Source: Zygnema cylindricum (Eukaryota; Streptophyta; Zygnematophyceae; Zygnematales; Zygnemataceae). Taken from it: 11,338 nt of DNA. The stretch covers positions 64,001 to 75,338 of the forward strand of contig JBBHKE010002379.1 of the NCBI GenBank assembly GCA_037447655.1, given 5' to 3'. Of this stretch, positions 11,201-11,338 are shown in pieces; within the stretch, counting starts at the first letter, position 1, and every line of letters begins with the position of its first letter. The translations under genes were made by a program, and so were the position numbers. The notes beneath the pieces were generated by a model. It had not been told where the DNA came from. It saw nothing but the letters and a program-made list of their open reading frames with translations, and ran no database searches.

Positions 11201-11338
11201 ATCTCCTCAGTCGTGTTTTCATTTTCCATTCTCCCCCTCAAAGTAATGGTTATGCTTCTGGTCAACAAGGAGTCTACCTTCGTTTCCCCAGAAACTCCAC
11301 ACTCTGCCCATTCTCTTTCAGCTAAAAAAATGTGGTCG
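1887..11338 (-). CDS. Multi-exon gene for a tandem GT47 (exostosin-type) / EGF-like protein, 5' end outside the window
   Basis: Eleven exons, labelled A to K from right to left, join in one frame: A 10807-11338 (open at the edge), B 8954-9672, C 8576-8725, D 7971-8144, E 7384-7626, F 6636-7251, G 5269-6048, H 4369-4536, I 3369-3617, J 2554-3196, K 1887-2240. They code for about 1,540 residues with three GT47 domains separated by EGF-like linkers. Exostosin-family enzymes are known as GT-B glycosyltransferases of the Golgi that build polysaccharides or glycoprotein glycans; the donor and acceptor sugars cannot be told here. Junctions after VIQ are phase 0 and all others phase 2, and every pair matches. 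EGF and GT47-tail sequence share exons B and G, so separate genes are unlikely. Exon G carries two frameshifts, so the gene may be a pseudogene or misassembled there. The alternative is two or three adjacent genes with unseen first exons. Confidence 0.75.
2241..2553 (-). other. Intron J-K (313 bases)
   Basis: It is bounded by donor CAG|GTAAGA and acceptor TTTCTTTTTTTAG on the minus strand. It is strongly T-rich on the sense strand (A-rich as printed). Nothing else is recognised. Confidence 0.85.
2554..3196 (-). CDS. Exon J: core of GT47 domain 3
   Basis: The acceptor is CATCTGACAG ending at 3197; the split codon gives LR-SRPGKVQATLGWA, close to the RxRPGK stretch common in GT47 proteins. In 214 codons it has SDHFVLTNGDWGNCEV, LTITLWGH, PCFIVGNEIVMPP, LLYFKGFSA, FSWSLGVRQKM, RENETGIRL, and the signature AVFCFAPAGWGWG...SVILGCIPVVIQ. 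The donor is CAG|GTAAGA at 2553, phase 0. Of the three cores this one looks closest to a standard exostosin domain. No frame breaks are seen. A frame running on past the donor into the T-rich intron is only chance read-through. Confidence 0.93.
3369..3617 (-). CDS. Exon I: N-terminal part of GT47 domain 3
   Basis: The acceptor is TTACCGTTGCAG ending at 3618, phase 2. The exon reads VIKKPPFSWSNAVPEQIW, then the exostosin opening PKIYVYELPGYFNTW, FFFERILTSHHRTADPNE and ADYFYIPLIL. The donor is CTAAG|GTATAA at 3368, phase 2. Every landmark and both intron positions match exon E (KRPPLPWANAL ... KIYVDDIPQYFNTW ... FFFIPLIH). A GTG at 3616 could be misread as a start, but it is the second codon-equivalent after the acceptor, and no signal peptide or transmembrane stretch precedes it. 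The 172-base intron 3197-3368 follows. Confidence 0.9.
3618..4368 (-). other. Intron H-I (751 bases)
   Basis: Its donor is GTAAGG and its acceptor TTACCGTTGCAG. It contains a plus-strand open frame of 144 codons (3881-4315) with no recognisable domain, which I treat as chance. No EGF or GT47 remnant was found on the sense strand. Confidence 0.8.
4369..4536 (-). CDS. Exon H: EGF-like module of linker 2, one cysteine missing
   Basis: The acceptor is GGCTCTCTATCAG ending at 4537, phase 2. The exon codes CTWAYHSHGCSQAGH, then an EGF-like module CYNDCNSRGESFYGICKC followed by KKGFFGLDC. The donor is ACAGA|GTAAGG at 4368, phase 2. The end (GFFGLDC, then a short polar spacer) parallels exon D, while the first residues parallel exon C, so H stands where linker 1 has two exons. 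In the EGF motif the third cysteine position is serine (GESF against GKCF in exon D), leaving five of six cysteines. Both splice phases fit G and I. Confidence 0.82.
4537..5268 (-). other. Intron G-H (about 732 bases), carrying a minisatellite
   Basis: The acceptor is firm (TCTCTATCAG); the donor (GTTAGC, 5268) was chosen because its phase fits exon H. Over half the intron is the purine-rich repeat array at about 4541-4945. The rest (4946-5268) has no recognised feature. Confidence 0.65.
4541..4945. repeat. Imperfect minisatellite, about four copies of a 90-112 bp unit
   Basis: The landmark CAGAGCTATA recurs at about 4595, 4686, 4798 and 4899 (steps of 91, 112 and 101). Each copy has, in plus-strand order, an AGCC-GAG-like start, TCATCTTCACTTCTCACAAG or a variant, AGATCTTACAAG, CAGAGCTATA, and a GAGGGAGAGAGGG purine tract. 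A decaying purine-rich tail runs on to about 4960. On the sense (minus) strand each unit supplies a pyrimidine tract and, in several copies, a donor-like GTAAGAT. The first copy abuts the acceptor of exon H and contributes its pyrimidine tract. Confidence 0.85.
5269..6048 (-). CDS. Exon G: tail of GT47 domain 2 plus EGF-like module of linker 2, with two frameshifts
   Basis: The exon opens PSVVQAFEGDLEWKDFAVIL after a weak, purine-rich acceptor (GAGAGAGGGACAG). The frame breaks between 5976 and 5966, where about 7 bases are missing against exons B and K. The next frame reads VLRAVTTNTI and KQAACAKIW. A second break near 5891-5894 looks like one missing base, after which VWTSPSLNPLKTY matches VWASSSLNPLASY of exon K. 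The actual length of 780 does not fit a phase 0 to phase 2 exon, but 788 does. Downstream comes an EGF-like module (CAVGCLDHGTCNEETGLCEC, then GPTC) and SSCACKLQC, both paralogous to exon B. I place the donor at GTTAGC (5268, phase 2, after RHE). Read through instead, the frame stops at TAA 5193-5195. Strand and content are certain; integrity is not. Confidence 0.75.
6049..6635 (-). other. Intron F-G (587 bases)
   Basis: Its donor is CAG|GTGAGC; its acceptor is the purine-rich GAGAGGGACAG, weaker than the others in this gene. The part next to the acceptor is rich in TTGACA on the plus strand. No coding remnants were seen. Confidence 0.8.
6095..6345. repeat. TTGACA / TGACATT-rich stretch in intron F-G
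   Basis: TTGACA or the close variants GTGACA and TTGACG occur about ten times in 250 bases (for example near 6095, 6120, 6181, 6193, 6200 and 6224). The spacing is irregular, so this is a degenerate simple-sequence region rather than a clean tandem array. Confidence 0.55.
6636..7251 (-). CDS. Exon F: core of GT47 domain 2
   Basis: The acceptor is TTTCCTTTCAG ending at 7252; the split codon gives HR-NRGGSAKSAL. Its 205 codons hold in order GRDHIIVENGDWGACE, LTLWGHLRNM, PCFKPGKDIVVPP, LLYFRGSDG, the LSFGVRQKM stretch, RENETGIYL, and the family signature STFRLAPSGWGW...AVILGCIPVIIQ. The donor is CAG|GTGAGC at 6635, phase 0. This part of GT47 proteins forms the nucleotide-sugar-binding half of the GT-B fold (family knowledge). 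It aligns over its full length with exon J, by eye at somewhat under half identity, so the two modules are old duplicates. No stops or frame breaks are seen, unlike the next exon. Confidence 0.92.
7384..7626 (-). CDS. Exon E: N-terminal part of GT47 domain 2
   Basis: The acceptor is TTTATTTCAG ending at 7627; together with exon D it reads KRPR-LFKRPPLPW. The exon carries the hallmark opening of an exostosin domain, PKIYVDDIPQYFNTW, then QFYFIERLLASGYRTLDPEE and AHFFFIPLIH. The donor is GTAAGT at 7383 (CACAG|GTAAGT), phase 2. The acidic ADxFxxP-like stretch before the donor is conserved in GT47 proteins. Exon I repeats the same layout in module 3 (KIYVYELPGYFNTW ... EADYFYIPLIL) with the same two splice positions. 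The 132-base intron 7252-7383 follows. Confidence 0.9.
7627..7970 (-). other. Intron D-E (344 bases)
   Basis: It is bounded by donor GTGTGT and acceptor TTTATTTCAG on the minus strand. No repeat or coding remnant is recognised. Confidence 0.85.
7971..8144 (-). CDS. Exon D: second clear EGF-like module of linker 1
   Basis: The acceptor is CTCTCTGGTTGACAG ending at 8145; starting in phase 2, the exon reads CQIRNTEFADF and then a textbook EGF-like module, CFNDCSGHGKCFTGTCKC followed by NQGFFGIDC (six cysteines, the GFFGxDC ending). After SSYLDKDKRP the donor GTGTGT lies at 7970, phase 2. An alternative upstream acceptor (CGTTAG) would meet a TGA in the required frame, which fixes the start at 8144. 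This EGF type (DCSGHGxC...GxCxC...GxFGxDC) is the one found directly before the exostosin domain in algal GT47 proteins. It probably lies in the Golgi lumen and supports folding or protein contacts (inference). Confidence 0.85.
8145..8575 (-). other. Intron C-D (431 bases)
   Basis: It is bounded by donor GTACGT and acceptor GGTTGACAG. It is AT-rich and I see nothing else in it. It has no counterpart in linker 2, where exon H stands alone. Confidence 0.75.
8576..8725 (-). CDS. Exon C: cysteine-bearing part of linker 1
   Basis: The acceptor is AAATGACAG ending at 8726 and the exon starts in phase 2; with exon B it reads GWCT-CLWDYGREHF. It codes 49 full codons including the cysteine pair SCSKKCDR and NAGCSIRLGD. 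It ends at TTG AA with donor GTACGT at 8575, phase 2. No ATG start was needed and both phases match the neighbours. The sequence does not form a complete EGF module alone; it looks like a spacer with disulphide potential between the EGF-like modules of exons B and D. Its first residues (CLWDYG) resemble the start of exon H (CTWAYH). The exon is short and has no in-window paralogue over its full length, so it rests mainly on splice phase and cysteine pattern. Confidence 0.72.
8954..9672 (-). CDS. Exon B: tail of GT47 domain 1 plus first EGF-like module of linker 1
   Basis: The acceptor is TCTCTGATGCAG at 9673-9675, phase 0, and the exon opens QRLVQPFEGDLLHW, the exostosin segment that normally follows the GCIPVVI motif. 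About 110 residues of GT47 tail end at LILGRRLKHKVKD. The same exon then carries a six-cysteine EGF-like module, including CNEELGVCQCLGGYKGPMC. A second cysteine-rich stretch follows (CHLPTSCACVAECEAY, then FNEQRTDGSIETDVQ), and the exon ends at CKGNCSHQEAGWCT. The donor is GTGAGT at 8953, phase 2. The last stretch is matched in exon G up to its GxEI segment. A glycosyltransferase tail and an extracellular-type EGF module in one uninterrupted exon is the best evidence that modules are fused in one protein. Intron 8726-8953 (228 bases) follows. Confidence 0.88.
9741..10073. repeat. Direct duplication of about 130 bp inside intron A-B
   Basis: Copy 1 (about 9741-9870) and copy 2 (about 9939-10065) share GTGGATGGAAATTT, AGAAACAATACAAGA, TTCAAAGAGTGG, TAAAGCTGGCAAAG and ATGAAATGATAAATGTGTTC in the same order and orientation. 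They lie 193-198 bases apart, with small differences and indels. Their similarity is high for an intron, so the duplication is fairly recent. Confidence 0.88.
10280..10412. repeat. TGAC-rich stretch with a TGACGTCA palindrome
   Basis: GTGACGTGACATC (near 10285), AGTGACATC, TTGACATGTCA, AGTGACGG and GGTGACGTGACGTCA follow one another. TGACGTCA at 10403-10410 is a perfect 8-bp palindrome and the textbook bZIP (CRE/C-box) core. Whether it acts as a regulatory site inside an intron is unknown; it may just reflect the local TGAC repetition. Confidence 0.45.
10807..11338 (-). CDS. Exon A: central part of GT47 domain 1 (5' end cut by window edge)
   Basis: The reading frame is open from the window edge (first full codon at 11337) and runs 177 codons. 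It begins DHIFLAEREWAECG, which aligns with the DHxxxxxGDWGxCE stretch of exons F and J. It then has PCFIKGQDIVMPP, a LLYHRGRRGRG segment matching LLYFRG, a RETGIRV motif, and the exostosin signature RSVFCLIPGGWNWE followed by SLGCIPVVIQ. The donor is CAG|GTTTGT at 10806, phase 0, the same place as in F and J. By comparison with F and J, the exon should start roughly 80 bases beyond the window. A methionine-like start near 11268 is a TTG inside the domain and is not a real start. This copy is the most diverged of the three. Confidence 0.88.

Noticed and set aside
1-11338. tRNA, rRNA, CRISPR, phage, insertion-sequence or bacterial operon features
   Set aside because: None seen; the spliced gene structure shows eukaryotic DNA, and the repeats present lack CRISPR spacing or transposase frames.

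Overview
The window is eukaryotic nuclear DNA. All recognisable coding sequence is on the minus strand, split by AT-rich introns with GT donors and AG acceptors, most with T-rich tracts before the AG. The protein combines exostosin-type (GT47) glycosyltransferase domains with EGF-like cysteine modules of the CxxxGxC...GxxGxxC kind. That pairing is familiar from green algae and some early-diverging plants and other algae, so an intron-rich photosynthetic eukaryote is my best guess. The species cannot be named from sequence alone.

Reading right to left (5' to 3' of the gene), eleven exons chain together: A (10807 to beyond 11338), B (8954-9672), C (8576-8725), D (7971-8144), E (7384-7626), F (6636-7251), G (5269-6048), H (4369-4536), I (3369-3617), J (2554-3196) and K (1887-2240, stop TAG). 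The splice phases agree at every junction once exon G's frameshifts are allowed for. The simplest reading is therefore one gene, cut by the right edge of the window, coding for a protein with at least three tandem GT47 domains joined by EGF-like linkers: [GT47-1: A+B] - EGF linker 1 [B+C+D] - [GT47-2: E+F+G] - EGF linker 2 [G+H] - [GT47-3: I+J+K] - stop. About 1,540 residues are coded here. Exons B and G each carry the tail of one GT47 domain and the start of the next EGF linker, which argues against three separate genes. No start codon or signal peptide is visible before modules 2 or 3.

The middle of the gene shows damage. Exon G has two frameshifts about 75 bases apart (apparently 7 and 1 missing bases relative to its paralogues). 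Linker 2 is shortened, and its last EGF-like motif lacks one cysteine. This may be a decaying module, assembly error, or a genuinely broken gene.

The introns hold a purine-rich minisatellite (about 4541-4945), a roughly 130-bp tandem duplication (9741-10073), a TTGACA-rich stretch (6095-6345) and a TGAC-rich stretch with a TGACGTCA palindrome (10280-10412). The left 1.9 kb (1-1886) is T-rich 3' flank with no convincing gene. It contains a diverged direct repeat (546-615 and 733-802) and a 9-bp hairpin (1387-1411). No RNA genes, CRISPR arrays, bacterial-type signals or recognisable transposase genes were seen.
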